From positions 8,928,001-8,992,000 of the forward strand of contig NC_067205.1 in assembly GCF_026262505.1 (NCBI RefSeq): 64,000 bases of DNA, in the 5' to 3' direction. Position numbers and translations under genes: made by a program. The notes beneath the pieces were generated by a model. It saw only the letters and a list, made by a program, of their open reading frames with translations. It ran no database searches and was not told the origin of the DNA. Shown here in pieces: positions 41,226-51,200 of this stretch (positions within the stretch are counted from its first letter, which is position 1; each line of letters starts with the position of its first letter). The stretch is from Trichomonas vaginalis G3 (lineage: Eukaryota; Parabasalia; Trichomonadida; Trichomonadidae).

Positions 41226-44200
41226 ATGCTTCGCTTTTGTCAGGGATCGACGCCTCTCTTCGATCTAATACTCGCAGTTGAGTCTGATCCAAATGGAATA
41301 CTTCTAGCAAAGCAAGTTTATCCAGTTGAACCGCCTTTAATTGAATATGAAAAGACTGCTCTTAGGTTCTGTTTTCCGCTCGGTGATACAAAATTAGTGA
41401 CAGACAAGTTTACTTTCGCAACAAAAAAAGGCGATTCGGATTATTCTTATGGTTATGTCATTCATTATCCAAACAATAATTCAGTTGTAGCATATTGCGT
41501 ATTATCGCAGCATTTTGATCAGCTAAGGATTTTGCAAATGATGGAACTTATTGTTCCAAAGTTTGAACAAAATAATGCCAAATCAGCAATATCTATAGCA
41601 GCTTCATTTCAAAAACCAAACATTCACGGTGATACATTACTCTCAGAACAACTCGTTATTAATAGTATGGTACTTGACTTATTATTCATCTTCCCTGGCG
41701 AAGTCGTCGGTAATTTAATTGCATACATAGCTGCAGATTCCAAAATTATTATACAAGCAACGTCATTAACAAGACTTTCGAAAGTTTGTTTTTCGCTTAT
41801 CTCTTTGATATATCCATTGAATTGGCCGGGCGTTTTCATTCCATTGCTCCCAGCTAAGCTTACTGACGCAATTCTAGCGCCATTTCCATTTATTATCGGC
41901 ATACCTGCTGCTCTTGCATCAAATGTATCATGGGAAGACGTTGAATCTCATATTTTCTTAGATGTTGACACGGGAACATGCAAATTCCGAGGAGTTCCTG
42001 AGCTCCCTAAGCAAGTCAAGAGTAATGTAAAGTCATTCGCAAAGTCAATTAATTCAAATCCGAACGAATGCAGCAAAAAATGCAGAAAATTGTTCCTATC
42101 TACTGTTGCAACAGGCTTAGGGGCAAAATCAACCGAGTATCAGGAGATGCAGAAGGCATATAATTCGATTCAACAGAATGATCTTGAAGAAGAATTTAGC
42201 CAACTTATATCTTCATCGCAAACAGTTTTAAAGCTCATTCATTCGCCAGAAGATCAGAACGTCGAAATATTTAATACATTTTTCCCTGAATCAGATAAAC
42301 CGTCGGAAATTTCTCTAAAATTATCGACAAAAAGAAACCCTACGCAAATTCTTTTACTTCCACCTGTTACTATTGAGAACAAGTCGGAAAAGAAGAAGCC
42401 TTCCTTGCCAAATATCGAAACTCCAGATTATCTAAAATCTTACAGGGGTCCAGTGATGTCAGCCGCACTCAATAGGGCAGGAGCTGTATCAGGACCACAG
42501 AAAGTACCATCTTCTAGGACTCCTATGCCACAAGGACCAAAATCTTCTAAAATACAAATTGAAGAAGAAGACAACAAAAAAGTAAGGAAGGACAAGGTCA
42601 AGAAGAACCTAGATGAAGTCCCTTACGCACCAAATTTCACAGATTTGAACAGCGTTCAGCTAAAGAAAGTCAAGAAAAAGAAAGATAACGTAGCCTTGAC
42701 AAACTCGCCATCGCCATACGAATTCCAGTCCGTGCAGCTCAAAAAAATCAATAAACCAGCTCAATCCCAGAAAATTTATTATGATCAAAAAGAAATTTCA
42801 CAGCCAATCACTCCTCCTATTGAATTTGAAGAAAATGATGATAAGCCATTTGTTATCAGGACTCCAGAGCGAAACAGATTCACAATTTCCAAATCAAATT
42901 CAAATCTCCTTGATACTCCAAGAAAATCGGACGAAGCAATTGTCGCATCATCATCATCGAATATTCCACATTCTACAAGCGTCAGCCAGTTCGGTCCTTC
43001 CACAGCAATTCCTCCAACTCCATTTTCAGGAAGTTCTCACGGTTCTGCATTCACTTCTGGCAAGAACAGCCCTCACAATAGTACATACGGTCCATCAAGT
43101 AACACAGGAGCCGGAATTAAGCCAAGTACGTTCAAACCTGCTCAATTTAATGCAACTCCGTTCACAAATGCGGCCATCCCTCAGTATTCGCCAACAAATT
43201 CAGCATTCTCATTCAATACTGGTAACCTTCCGAGCGCAAATCTCTTTCCAAACAATACATCATTTAATTTTGTCTCCCCGAACGGGCCATCAACATCATC
43301 TACAGTTCAGAGGCAATTAGCCGCTAATAACCCGTCATTTTATAATAAGAATATCCAACAAAATCCGGTAAATCAACCAACTACAGGCTACCACCCTTAT
43401 TTCAATCAATTCCAGTATAGTCCTGCCGCTACAGGTTACCAACAGATGAGGTTTCTGCCGCCAATTGGCCAAATGCAGCAACAAAGTCTATTTCCATCGT
43501 ATTTCGGAGGAACTCAGCCAGTTAACCAAGCTCCTGCACCTGCATTCCCAGCTGCTTATATTCCATCTCAATTCCAGCCAAGTTTTCCATCAGGCCAAAT
43601 GCCATCGAAATTTAACCCTCCAGCATTTGTTCCAGCGACATCTACTACACAACAAACACAACAGAATCAAATGCAGTGGTCGAATTTCCCAACGCAATCC
43701 AGATTTGCTCCAACCCCTTCAACATTTAATCCAGGACCAGCACCGAACAACCAAGCAGGCCAACTAACTACGAAGCCTCCAATCCCTGGCTCTCAGCCAT
43801 CGACATTCCATGCGCCAACTATGCCAAATTTGGTACCTTTTTCAACAAATTCAAATATCAAGTCACCGCCGCAAACTGGCGAAGTTTTCAGACAGCTTAT
43901 GGGTACTTCCAATACAAATACACCAAGCCAGTTCAATTCTGGTAGCGCATCTAGATTCCCAAGTCCGAGTCGGAACCAAGGTACAATTCAGAACGGACCT
44001 GACTTCAGGCAGCTCATGAACGGAGGCCCTGTCTATCCACAAACTAATTCAGGACAACTCCCAGGAAATGGAAGATTCCCATCTCCAGTCCATACTCCAA
44101 GTTACATGCAACCAGACGCTCTTCCTCCTGCTTACAGTCACAATAACTCTAGCACTAACTCGTCAAACGGAGGACAGCACACATATGTCCAAAAAGTGAA

Positions 44201-44471
44201 CTCAACCACCAACTTAAGGCTTCAACCGCAAGACACAAATGTTGGTGGTCAAGCCGCTAAACCAAGTTCTTCGATTTCAATGGATAATTCTCCTTCTGCA
44301 TTTAACTCATCATCAGGTTTTTCAAGGAATGCAAGGAGAAAGACAGCAGATTGGTTACCTGCAGAGCTCGAAGAGCTAAGAAATATGGCTGCTACGACAA
44401 AAGCTGAACCACAAGAAATGTCATTCAAACAAAAACTTGCTAAGTTCCAGGCTTTGGTCGGTAACGACTAA
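41226..44471 (+). CDS. DENN-domain protein with long low-complexity tail
   Basis: 1081 residues. Residues 1-110 resemble uDENN (LFDLILAVESDPNG, ALRFCFPLGD, YGYVIHYPNN). Residues about 142-245 are a clear core DENN domain (NSMVLDLLFIFPGEVVG, LISLIYPLNWPGVFIPLLP, LAPFPFIIGIPAAL, then a VDTGTC-type strand). DENN proteins are exchange factors for Rab GTPases in membrane traffic. From about residue 380 the protein is disordered: first Lys-rich with repeated SVQLKK(V/I) segments, then Pro/Ser/Asn/Gln/Phe-rich with many SxFN/PSTF motifs. The last 45 residues are charged and helical. No dDENN segment is evident, so the GEF module may be minimal or divergent. The Rab partner cannot be told. Confidence 0.8.
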   Translation: MLRFCQGSTPLFDLILAVESDPNGILLAKQVYPVEPPLIEYEKTALRFCFPLGDTKLVTDKFTFATKKGDSDYSYGYVIHYPNNNSVVAYCVLSQHFDQLRILQMMELIVPKFEQNNAKSAISIAASFQKPNIHGDTLLSEQLVINSMVLDLLFIFPGEVVGNLIAYIAADSKIIIQATSLTRLSKVCFSLISLIYPLNWPGVFIPLLPAKLTDAILAPFPFIIGIPAALASNVSWEDVESHIFLDVDTGTCKFRGVPELPKQVKSNVKSFAKSINSNPNECSKKCRKLFLSTVATGLGAKSTEYQEMQKAYNSIQQNDLEEEFSQLISSSQTVLKLIHSPEDQNVEIFNTFFPESDKPSEISLKLSTKRNPTQILLLPPVTIENKSEKKKPSLPNIETPDYLKSYRGPVMSAALNRAGAVSGPQKVPSSRTPMPQGPKSSKIQIEEEDNKKVRKDKVKKNLDEVPYAPNFTDLNSVQLKKVKKKKDNVALTNSPSPYEFQSVQLKKINKPAQSQKIYYDQKEISQPITPPIEFEENDDKPFVIRTPERNRFTISKSNSNLLDTPRKSDEAIVASSSSNIPHSTSVSQFGPSTAIPPTPFSGSSHGSAFTSGKNSPHNSTYGPSSNTGAGIKPSTFKPAQFNATPFTNAAIPQYSPTNSAFSFNTGNLPSANLFPNNTSFNFVSPNGPSTSSTVQRQLAANNPSFYNKNIQQNPVNQPTTGYHPYFNQFQYSPAATGYQQMRFLPPIGQMQQQSLFPSYFGGTQPVNQAPAPAFPAAYIPSQFQPSFPSGQMPSKFNPPAFVPATSTTQQTQQNQMQWSNFPTQSRFAPTPSTFNPGPAPNNQAGQLTTKPPIPGSQPSTFHAPTMPNLVPFSTNSNIKSPPQTGEVFRQLMGTSNTNTPSQFNSGSASRFPSPSRNQGTIQNGPDFRQLMNGGPVYPQTNSGQLPGNGRFPSPVHTPSYMQPDALPPAYSHNNSSTNSSNGGQHTYVQKVNSTTNLRLQPQDTNVGGQAAKPSSSISMDNSPSAFNSSSGFSRNARRKTADWLPAELEELRNMAATTKAEPQEMSFKQKLAKFQALVGND

Positions 44472-45901
44472 GAGCTTTATTTCTTACTTTTATATTATTT
44501 CTATATTTTGATATTTTTTTCATTACCCTATATTTCCAACTCTTGGAAAATTTTCATGACCCCAGGGTCCTAAAATGGGTATTTTCCTCACACAGACACC
44601 GTGGTTTTTTGAGCCGGGAAATAAATAGCGCAGACAGTTTCTACATATAGAGACATGCTTATACCTAGAGTTTGACGGGAATCTAAAGTGATTTTTTTCT
44701 GCATCGCGAAATCTAATGCAATCTCAAAATCATGAAGAAACTGCGAATCGGAGCGCAATTTTTTAATATGTTAATATATAAAGGTACCCCTACTACTGCA
44801 AATGCTTCAAATGAAAATCTAAGAAATCAGATTAATTTGATCACATTAGTATAGTATTGGTCAAACCAAAAACTCATATGTTGATATATAGCCTATAGAT
44901 ATTCATATTATCTACTTTTCATTGAATTACATAAGATTTAATAATCTCATAAATATTCTTTTTAATTTTCCGAATTCCGTGTGCATTTAGATTGTCTATA
45001 CCTGTATATAATAATTCTAGAATGGTTTGGTTAGATATTAAGTTTTTTAGATTAATATTTTAACATTTTGATAAAACAAGCATTTGTTCCATTTTAGAAT
45101 CGCCATTGAACTCTGGTTTGACTAACATGATGTTGTATGATCAAATAAATTCTAACTTCATGAGATAAATTTTGAAATTAGAAAATGCGATATCTGAATC
45201 AAATATTTATATGAACACATTTAACATTCAATGATAAACTAAAGTACTATACAGCAGATTCGATTTGGCTTATATTTTATATAATCAACTAATAATCCTA
45301 TAAAATTGTGCTATTCACGTTGCTCAAAGATGTATTGAACATTCACTACTTGTGTATTGATAAAATTAGATATAGATTCTAATGTAAATCGATATTTTGA
45401 AAATTCATATATATTTTGTCTTGGTTTGGCATTTGATCGTGTTGAAACCGGAATTGCAATATATATCATCTAAATATATAACTATCAAAATATGAGCTAT
45501 AGATTTTTAAATTATTCTCCTGAATATGAGTGACTAACATAATTATATTGAATTGAGTAGTAAGAATCATAAATATTAGAATCTGACGATAATTTATTAT
45601 AACTATATAGGAACAAGATTATAAATGATGATGAAAATAAAGATTAAATTTAAATCTGAAAATTTGAAAACATTAAGTGTATATGATAGCATTACAAAAT
45701 TAAATTTTATGTGGAAGAGGAAATAGAGGAATTAGAAGTATTATGAGAAAATAATAAGATATAAAAACAAGATTCTATTAAATGAGTTAATTTATAGAAA
45801 GGAATAACAGTGTGAATGTAGTAAATGAATGTTTTCATGATGTATTATTGAAATCTTAAGTTTTGTTAAGAAGATAATAAGGGAATCAAATTTTGTATTA
45901 G
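44472..45901. other. intergenic region
   Basis: AT-rich 1.4 kb. The segment at 44550-44770 is less AT-rich (with CCCCAGGGTCC, GAGCCGGG and AATCGGAGCGC) but shows no tRNA or frame. No gene supported. Confidence 0.5.
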
Positions 45902-45908
45902 GAAGTTT

Positions 45909-46065
45909 GACCGACAAGAGTGTATTGTGCACTCTTGTCGGTCTGCATGTCTCATTCCGGGAGACATTGTCACTGCATGTCTCCCAGAATGAGACAATCT
46001 TCCGCATTCATAACTTGAATGCGGAAGTTTGACCGACAAGAGTGCACAATACACTCTTGTCGATC
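45909..46065 (+). repeat. hairpin tip array, left arm
   Basis: Four consecutive hairpins: GACCGACAAGAGTG/CACTCTTGTCGGTC with 7-nt loop (45909-45943); a 20-bp stem TGTCTCATTCCGGGAGACAT with 9-nt loop (45948-45996); CTTCCGCATTC/GAATGCGGAAG with 7-nt loop (45999-46027); and the inverse of the first (46031-46065). Confidence 0.9.
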
Positions 46066-46241
46066 TAAATGTATCTTACAATCAAAGACACTTTCATACA
46101 ATCTTTTCGAAGTTAAAAAAAATTTAATTATTTCTTTCTTTTGTTTATTAAATCGCCTTACTCACGTACTAATCTCTTTTAGAGACTCTATCGAGCTATC
46201 CCCACATATAAACCTGTGACAATAATACATATTTACTCTCT

Positions 46242-46439
46242 TCATATTCTGATCTCATGACACATTATCGCAAAAACTATAATTATACAACACATCTCAT
46301 AAAGTCTCATTTTAGCCCTATCTAAGCGTTCAAAACTTATTTTACACACGTAATCTGATTCTTCTGGCTCCGCTGATTCGATTTCTGCTGTCAGATCGTG
46401 AAAATATGCATCACATAACAAGATAAATGCAAATTTCAC
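46242..46439 (-). other. short frame in left arm of fold-back
   Basis: 65 codons with CDAYFHDLTAEIESAEPEES. The mirror copy at 46697-46885 (+) encodes nearly the same peptide. It could be a captured gene fragment. Coding status is unproven. Confidence 0.3.
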
Positions 46440-46696
46440 AACTTAATATTTTCCATACCTAAATAAGCTCTTTTTTTGAAAATTCAATTTTTTCCAAAAA
46501 TGTATGAATTTAAAAGTTCAGATTATATCTAGTCATTTTCCAACATTAATTTTGTGTTTTAGTTTTTGAGATATTCATTTTATTATACGTATTATTCAGA
46601 AAATTAAAAGAATTTGTGAGGGGAAACGGAGGAGATAATAAATATGTAAAGATGGATGAATAGACAATTTGAAAAAAAAAGCAATAATTTTGAGTT

Positions 46697-46885
46697 GTGT
46701 TTATCTCTTTATGTGATGCATATTTTCACGATCTGACAGCAGAAATCGAATCAGCGGAGCCAGAAGAATCAGATTACGTGTGGAAAATAGGTTTTGAACG
46801 CTTAGATAGGGCTAAAATGAGACTTTATGAGATGTGTTGTATAATTATAGTTTTTGCGATAATGTGTCATGAGATCAGAATATGA
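46697..46885 (+). other. short frame in right arm of fold-back
   Basis: 62 codons, mirror copy of 46242-46439, with only a few residue differences (for example VWKIGFERLDRAKM against VCKISFERLDRAKM). Confidence 0.3.
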
Positions 46886-47062
46886 AGAGAGTAAATATGT
46901 ATTATTGTCACAGGTTTATATGTGGGGATAGCTCGATAGAGTCTCTAAAAGAGATTAGTACGTGAGTAAGGCGATTTAATAAACAAAAGAAAGAAATAAT
47001 TAAATTTTTTTTTAACTTCGAAAAGATTGTATGAAAGTGTCTTTGATTGTAAGATACATTTA

Positions 47063-47219
47063 GATCGACAAGAGTGTATTGTGCACTCTTGTCGGTCAAA
47101 CTTCCGCATTCAAGTTATGAATGCGGAAGATTGTCTCATTCTGGGAGACATGCAGTGACAATGTCTCCCGGAATGAGACATGCAGACCGACAAGAGTGCA
47201 CAATACACTCTTGTCGGTC
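47063..47219 (-). repeat. hairpin tip array, right arm
   Basis: Mirror image of 45909-46065. Confidence 0.9.
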
Positions 47220-47223
47220 GAAG

Positions 47224-47250
47224 TTTTGCAATCGCGTTGTGATTGCAAAA
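47224..47250 (+). repeat. extra hairpin outside the right arm
   Basis: TTTTGCAATC/GATTGCAAAA with 7-nt loop GCGTTGT. It sits where the tip array would have CTTCCGCATTC/GAATGCGGAAG and, like it, is followed by GATTGT. It is thus a related unit with changed but still paired arms. Confidence 0.8.
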
Positions 47251-47430
47251 GATTGTGCTATTCCTGCATATTTTCTACGAGCCTGCTTCATAAAATTGAA
47301 TCCTTCTATCCAAATTAAATGCGATTTCGCTAATCTTTCATCTAAAATCACTAATCAGAAGCATATTGCAAGTTAACTTGAACCGGCATGTTCCTCCTAT
47401 CCTGTCTTTCAGTTCTTTCTATCAGCCATG

Positions 47431-47638
47431 GTTCACAAGGAGGAGAGCTTTGCGCACAATCAGACATAAGATTGCGGCAGAGGAACCGGGAAGAGAGCAG
47501 CTTGAAGCGGTAAGATGTCCGAATGCTGTCTCCCAGGTGTATCTGTCAGGCAAAGTTCACAAGGAGGAGAGCTTTGCGCACAATCAAACAGAAGATTGCG
47601 GCAGAGGAACCGGGAAGAGAGCAGCTTGAAGCGGTAAG
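47431..47638 (+). repeat. GC-rich direct repeat, two 84-bp copies
   Basis: Copies at 47431-47514 and 47555-47638 begin GTTCACAAGGAGGAGAGC and end GAAGCGGTAAG, with a 40-bp spacer. GC content is about half, unlike the surrounding DNA, so the segment looks foreign or derived from a different class of repeat. No protein family is recognised in any frame. Confidence 0.65.
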
Positions 47639-47702
47639 CTGTTTTCAAGTCTTTAGTTAACAAACTTTAACAAAAGACATCTAAAAAATTTGAAATAATT
47701 GC

Positions 47703-47855
47703 AAAATAATGCCGTCAGGTAATGCGCACCTAAGGGAGGTGTTTTGCGGGAGCTGGGGGTATCTTGGTGAGTACTCAGGAGGCCAAGAAGGGCACCCCAA
47801 CCGACATTTTGCTGACGCATTGTGTAAGCAACCATTCTGATAACCGCTCAAACCG
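47703..47855. other. GC-rich, potentially structured segment
   Basis: About 150 bp of high GC. GGGGT...ACCCC encloses CTTGG...CCAAG around TGAGTACTCAGG, a good stem-loop at 47754-47800. A 60-codon minus frame (MVAYTMRQQNVGWGALLGLL) covers it, but another minus frame also reads open, so coding status is unclear. No known RNA is recognised. Confidence 0.3.
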
Positions 47856-47887
47856 TCGGGACAAAATAATTTATGAAATTATAAGTC

Positions 47888-48150
47888 ATCTTTCTAATAC
47901 ATATTTTTGGAAGGGCGTAAGATACGCCAACTTAAATATATTATTAAATATGAGAAAATCTCAAAAAAAAACAATTCTTTCAAAAAGTTTAAAATTTATC
48001 TTTCTAATACATATTTTTGGAAGGGCGTAAGATACGCCAACTTAAATATATTATTAAATATGAGAAAATCACTCAACAAAAAAACAATTCTTTCAAAAAG
48101 TTTGACATTGATCTTTCTAATACATATCCTATGGAAGGAGTTTACATTCA
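47888..48150 (+). repeat. about 110-bp tandem repeat, 2.3 copies
   Basis: Units start TCTTTCTAATACATATTT at about 47889, 47999 and 48112 (third partial). Each full unit contains GGCGTA-aga-TACGCC, a small hairpin. Confidence 0.75.
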
Positions 48151-48179
48151 CAAAATAAAAACCAGTTCAAAATCTTATT

Positions 48180-49405
48180 ACTCCTTGAATTAAAATCATT
48201 TAATTTCAAATCCATTCCAAATCCTTAAATCTGTATTAAAATCATTTTGCCAACAACCAACACAATACAAATTACATTTCCATATATCTTCTTGTCCATT
48301 TTAATTTTTTATCTCATTTTATTTAATTTTATTTAAAGCATATAGACATCGAGATCCTTTACACATAGTTATATAAAAGTCAAATACATAATAAATTCTT
48401 AATTCTAGAGATATCTCAAAATCTCAATTTTTTAATTTAAAATACCTTTCATTTTTCACAGTACTATCACAACAAACAAGCCATTTACTAATTAACACAT
48501 ATAAGAAAAATATCAAATTACAAAACAACTTTCAATATCATTCGCATCGAATTCTATTTTTTCATAATTATCAACTACATGTTATTATATAATATATGTC
48601 GGCGCATATTCCACTCTATACAAGTGTCAGACACACTCACACAAAGCTGTGAGATTCATACCTCTATCAGTAGGACTTCTCAAATCAAGAACACATATGT
48701 TTCACTATCGCACATCTGTGTAGGATCTAATTAACCCTTTGGACTGGTACTTCAAAATTTGATAATTTGATAATTTCATGTGATATCATCATTTGCCTTT
48801 AAAACAACTGTGCGTTAAACTAGACACGTTTCTCTATCATAATGCAAAATATCAAAGTTTGGGAGATTCCCAAAGTGTCTGAAACTGATCATAAGGGTGA
48901 AAAACCGTTTTCCAGAAGTTGGGAACGTAGGGTATATTTTTTTATTATCATTATTTAGATTCTGTCATATAAATATTCGTTTTATGTTTTTATTTTTTCT
49001 TTATTTATTCATCTCTCAATGACAATATTTTTCTATATTTTCTAAATTCTTTCAATGATAACTAATGTATCATTTAACCAAATATATAGGAATAATACTT
49101 TTCATTTTCAAGTTCATGGTTTATACAACCCAGGTTATTTTTTCCTATGAATTGTAACTTCATATAAAATGATATACCCTTAAAGGACCATTCAGCTTTA
49201 TTTGATGATTAACTAATCTTGATTATAGAGATAGCCTCTAAACCCATTCTATTTTCTATGAACATTTTAATGTCTAGCAATTTGGCTGAGAATCATAAGG
49301 TATTTAGGAAGATGTGTATATGGACCTTCGAATGCGCTCATCTGAAATGATGCTCAATAGAAATAAACTTTTTCGGTTTTTTTTACATAAATTTTTTACT
49401 GTGTA
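48180..49405. other. AT-rich intergenic region
   Basis: 1.2 kb without a supported gene. The part at 48598-48735 is slightly less AT-rich (GTCGGCGCATATTCC, CTGTGTAGGATC) with no recognisable feature. Confidence 0.5.
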
Positions 49406-50407
49406 ATGAGTTTGAAAATTTTTCCGACAGATGCAATGTATAAACTCGGAAGTGGCAGCATGCAAAGCTGCAACTATGACTTTTCTTTACTTCCAGAATC
49501 AATTTATGATCCATTCTTCAATACATTGCCTAATATGATCTACAAAAAAGTTGAAAACATTTGTTTTACATGTACATTTCAAAGGAAGTTCAACACATCA
49601 GAAAAAATCGATTTGACAAAGAAAAGAATACTTAGTGAGTCAATTGCAATAAAAAAGCCACAATTTATCAAATATTTAATCAAAATACTCTCAATTATGC
49701 TACCAAAAGCTAAAAATTTGAAATCATTACATTTCGTGAATATAGATATTCCTTTAGACCAACAAAGAATTCTATTTGATGCAATATCAAAATGCTCAAC
49801 ATTAGAACTATTATCATTCAAAAGAATTGAAATCTCGGACACTAATTTTCAATTACTTTTACGTAGAATCACTCCATATCAATATTCAAATTTATCTTTT
49901 ACGTATTGCAGCATTACAGCAAATTCATTCCAACCAATTTGCGATTTTATACAGCAGCCACCACCTTCACCTGGCAAAAGATTCAAACTCAAAGTTTTAG
50001 AATTAGATAATTGTAATATTCCAGAATCAAACATCGAAAAGATACAGAACCTACTAGCAATGATCAATGGAGAAGAGGATGGCAAGAGTTTCTTAGAACC
50101 ACAACGCGAATTTAATATAGAATCATCAACATTTGATGCAAACGAAGAAGAAAGTGATCCAACAATAGACAATGAGTCATTGAGCTCAGACTTTACATAT
50201 AAACCTCCGCGAGCGTATTCTGTTGCCCACTCTATCAGGAGTTTAACGTTTAAAGACAGATTGAAAATTTCAAAAATTGATGACTTCGATTCTTCCAATT
50301 CAGATTCACAAGGAATCTTAGTTATTGATAACGATCGAGATGATTATCAACGTAGACGCGTACCCACAGAGTTTGACTTCGAAAAAGCTCGTTTAACTTA
50401 TAATTAA
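49406..50407 (+). CDS. LRR-like protein, unknown role
   Basis: 333 residues. Residues 100-215 contain leucine-rich-repeat-like units of the ribonuclease-inhibitor type: AKNLKSLHFVNIDIPLDQQ, CSTLELLSFKRIEISDTNF and FKLKVLELDNCNIPESNIE, each about 28-35 residues. The C-terminal third is acidic and Ser-rich (NESLSSDFTYK, SSNSDSQGILVIDND), probably disordered. No signal peptide or membrane segment. LRR proteins are abundant in Trichomonas; the partner is unknown. Confidence 0.55.
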   Translation: MSLKIFPTDAMYKLGSGSMQSCNYDFSLLPESIYDPFFNTLPNMIYKKVENICFTCTFQRKFNTSEKIDLTKKRILSESIAIKKPQFIKYLIKILSIMLPKAKNLKSLHFVNIDIPLDQQRILFDAISKCSTLELLSFKRIEISDTNFQLLLRRITPYQYSNLSFTYCSITANSFQPICDFIQQPPPSPGKRFKLKVLELDNCNIPESNIEKIQNLLAMINGEEDGKSFLEPQREFNIESSTFDANEEESDPTIDNESLSSDFTYKPPRAYSVAHSIRSLTFKDRLKISKIDDFDSSNSDSQGILVIDNDRDDYQRRRVPTEFDFEKARLTYN

Positions 50408-50699
50408 TTTGTATTTTTATTAAAATTGTTTTTAAGGCTTTATATTATAGAATAAATGAATTATATACTGTTGTGTATTTTTATAAGAATACTGTTTTTA
50501 ATCGGAATATATTTCTATGTTACTCGGAATATTTGATTACGAACATTAGCCAATTCTTGCTTAAATAGTCCATATAACATTATCCATTAAAAGGTTTATT
50601 CCTCCAAGACGATATACCGTTGAATCATAAATGATGATAGTCATTATTTCAAAATTGAAAACCTTTATAAAAAATTGACAAAAAATTTATATCGGAATA

Positions 50700-51200
50700 A
50701 TGAATGAACAACAAGATATGATAACGCTTAGACCTACTCCTTGTCAAAGCTCAAAGATGAGGAATCCATTAGGTGTAAGGAATAACTACAGACCTAAAAT
50801 ATATTCAGCTTCATCAACAAAGAAACTCAAACCCATAACACCTGCCGTTGGAGGTGGAATGGCCGCCGCATTTGTTGTTATTATCATTGTAATTATAATT
50901 CTTTATATTTGCAAACGAAAAAAGAAGCAAAAAATTAAGGCAGAAGAAGAGGCAAAAGAAGGTAAAAACTCAGAACCAGAACAACGTGATTATTACTCAA
51001 AAGATCCAAATCCGAATTCATTCGTGATAGATGAAAATAATAATAATAACGGTTATCCAAATCAATCAGAGTTACAAGACTTAAATCAAGATAACTATAA
51101 TTACAACCAACCTGGGTATCCTACCCCGTATTACAATGATAATGGGAATAATAATATTCCGAATTATCAACAAGAAAGCAGAAGCAACCCGTATAATTAA
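50700..51200 (+). CDS. small single-pass membrane protein with Asn/Tyr-rich tail
   Basis: 166 residues. Residues 1-50 are polar and basic, and a GGGMAAAFVVIIIVIIILYI membrane span occupies about 51-70. A CKRKKKQKIK stop-transfer cluster follows, then an acidic segment and an Asn/Tyr/Pro-rich cytosolic tail (ending RSNPYN). No signal peptide. The span and tail resemble the C-terminal anchors of Trichomonas surface proteins, so it could be a free anchor domain or a remnant of a larger surface protein. A TCATT Inr-like element lies at 50641-50645. Confidence 0.55.
   Translation: MNEQQDMITLRPTPCQSSKMRNPLGVRNNYRPKIYSASSTKKLKPITPAVGGGMAAAFVVIIIVIIILYICKRKKKQKIKAEEEAKEGKNSEPEQRDYYSKDPNPNSFVIDENNNNNGYPNQSELQDLNQDNYNYNQPGYPTPYYNDNGNNNIPNYQQESRSNPYN

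Larger units (their letters stand above)
45902..47226. mobile_element. fold-back element with 520-bp arms and hairpin tips
   Basis: Left arm 45909-46428 and right arm 46700-47219 are near-perfect inverted copies around a 271-bp AT-rich spacer. Each outer tip is a set of four hairpins (45909-46065 and its mirror 47063-47219). The 7-bp sequence GAAGTTT flanks both sides (45902-45908, 47220-47226) and could be a target duplication, but GGAAGTTTGACC also occurs inside the tip array (46023-46034), so this is not firm. Inner arms carry a duplicated short frame. No transposase is seen. Near identity of the arms implies recent formation or gene conversion. Confidence 0.7.

Noticed and set aside
45902-47226. 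firm 7-bp target duplication GAAGTTT for the fold-back
   Set aside because: The same sequence also joins units inside the tip array, so it may simply be array sequence. Kept as a possibility only.
47740-47810. resemblance to 5S rRNA (GTGAGTACTC)
   Set aside because: Only a short match. The rest of the 5S structure is absent.
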